A stretch of 7,505 nucleotides of DNA, taken from positions 2,007 through 9,511 of the forward strand of contig JAHDCN010000100.1 of assembly GCA_020629815.1 (NCBI GenBank), given 5' to 3'. The notes beneath the pieces were generated by a model. It saw nothing but the letters and a program-made list of their open reading frames with translations. It searched no databases and had not been told where the DNA came from. Below, piece after piece: positions 6,904 to 7,505 of the stretch. This stretch comes from Verrucomicrobiota bacterium. GTDB taxonomy: Bacteria > Verrucomicrobiota > Verrucomicrobiia > Verrucomicrobiales > DEV007. Numbering within the stretch: position 1 is the stretch's first letter; each line of letters starts with the position of its first letter. Position numbers and translations under genes: made by a program.

Positions 6904-7466
6904 TCAATCGCAGAGGGGTTGTAGCCCGCTCTGATCGGCAACGTGACGTCAATATCGTCGGAAATTTCGGTCTCCCCTGAGACTTCCCCACCCTCACGAA
7001 TTTCGATTTCGGCTGCCGTCACATCGCCATCGACGATACCTGTGCGTCTAACTACAGCCTTATCCTCGCAGGTAAGATTCCCTTTTAACGTTCCTAGAAT
7101 CTCTGCAGTTTCACAAACAACCCCGTCCGGGAACTCCACTTCACATTTCCTGTCGATCATCAGTTTTCGACAGTTCAGCTGCCCCTGAACTACACCGGAG
7201 TTCCGCAAGTTTACCGTTCCTGTAGCATCCACACGGGCGGAGTATTTTCCATGTATCGTCAGGTCGTGGCAGGCAATCTCCGTATCCACAACTGAGCCCC
7301 GACGGGAGACGACGACATTACCTCGAGTGCGAAGGACATTCTTCCGAACCCCTTTCACCTCGTAGTCAGACATGGAAATATAAACACTGCACCTGCCGCA
7401 CTGGGTCGAAGTCGCATAGCGAGTTACCGTCTGCATGTGGTTGCAGCGAAAACAACGTACTTCCAT
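6900..7466 (-). CDS. Bactofilin (polymer-forming cytoskeletal protein) with N-terminal zinc ribbon
   Basis: The product is 188 aa. Residues 1-30 hold a four-cysteine knuckle pair, C5-x2-C8 and C23-x2-C26 (bases 7389-7454), typical of a small zinc ribbon. Residues about 40-172 are a bactofilin-type right-handed beta-helix, with repeated short turns of the form G-(x)-V/L-x-(C/A)-x-x-(L/I)-x-I: NVVVSRRGSVVDTEIACHDLTI, SGVVQGQLNCRKLMI, LGTLKGNLTCEDKAVV, RTGIVDGDVTAAEIEI and GGEVSGETEISDDIDV. Bactofilins self-assemble without nucleotide into filaments and organise envelope or cell-shape functions in the cytoplasm. No signal peptide is present, as expected. Five more cysteines (C66, C99, C108, C118, C133) fall in the helix region. 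The start is supported by GGGAGAG (7477-7483, minus strand) 10 bases before the ATG. The stop abuts the convergent neighbour with no gap. Confidence 0.87.
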   Translation of the reverse strand: MEVRCFRCNHMQTVTRYATSTQCGRCSVYISMSDYEVKGVRKNVLRTRGNVVVSRRGSVVDTEIACHDLTIHGKYSARVDATGTVNLRNSGVVQGQLNCRKLMIDRKCEVEFPDGVVCETAEILGTLKGNLTCEDKAVVRRTGIVDGDVTAAEIEIREGGEVSGETEISDDIDVTLPIRAGYNPSAID

Positions 7467-7476
7467 CTGAGTGGAA

Positions 7477-7505
7477 CTCTCCCGTTTCTCCCTCTTCTTC
7501 TTTCT
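7477..7505 (-). promoter_or_regulatory. Purine-rich leader with ribosome binding site for the bactofilin gene
   Basis: Read on the minus strand, these 29 bases are purines except for one position. They end in GGGAGAG (7477-7483), which sits 10 bases before the ATG at 7466. It is the only convincing Shine-Dalgarno-like sequence in the window. The long purine run continues to the window edge and could be the tail of an upstream gene or a leader; which one cannot be decided here. Confidence 0.5.

Overview
The window looks like chromosomal DNA from a member of the PVC superphylum, most probably Verrucomicrobiota. The basis is protein content only: a secreted protein with two SHD1 (SLA1-homology) domains, a DUF6797-like sugar-dehydrogenase-type propeller fused to a C-terminal cytochrome c, a DUF6600-like tryptophan-rich lipoprotein, and a bactofilin with an N-terminal zinc ribbon. 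Most start codons lack a clear Shine-Dalgarno sequence. I see no phage, IS, CRISPR, tRNA or rRNA signature. The window is almost fully coding, with no gene-free stretch longer than about 60 bases.

Layout: (1) 1-168 (+) is the 3' end of a Lys/Pro-rich gene. (2) 190-1596 (+) encodes a lipoprotein with a proline-rich tether, a coiled coil and a Trp/Gly-rich DUF6600-like module. (3) 1608-4232 (-), convergent with the previous gene, encodes a large exported propeller protein with a CXXCH heme site. (4) A 60-base divergent spacer holds a perfect 10-bp palindrome near its middle. (5) 4293-5738 (+) encodes an exported protein built from a tandem duplication of SHD1 plus a retropepsin-like domain; its active-site motifs are altered in both copies. 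(6) 5790-6899 (+) encodes an exported DUF4105-like putative cysteine hydrolase, probably co-transcribed with the gene before it. (7) 6900-7466 (-) encodes a zinc-ribbon bactofilin whose stop codon directly abuts the stop of gene 6.

Five of the six complete or nearly complete proteins are predicted to be exported or cell-envelope/cytoskeleton related, so the theme is envelope and periplasm. No single pathway linking them can be shown from sequence. The most unusual item is the duplicated SHD1/retropepsin-like protein, whose protease-type motifs read VDPG and LNTS instead of the DT/SG-type triad. It sits directly upstream of a putative peptidase that keeps its His and Cys residues. I found no clear evidence of a wholly new defence or mobile system here.
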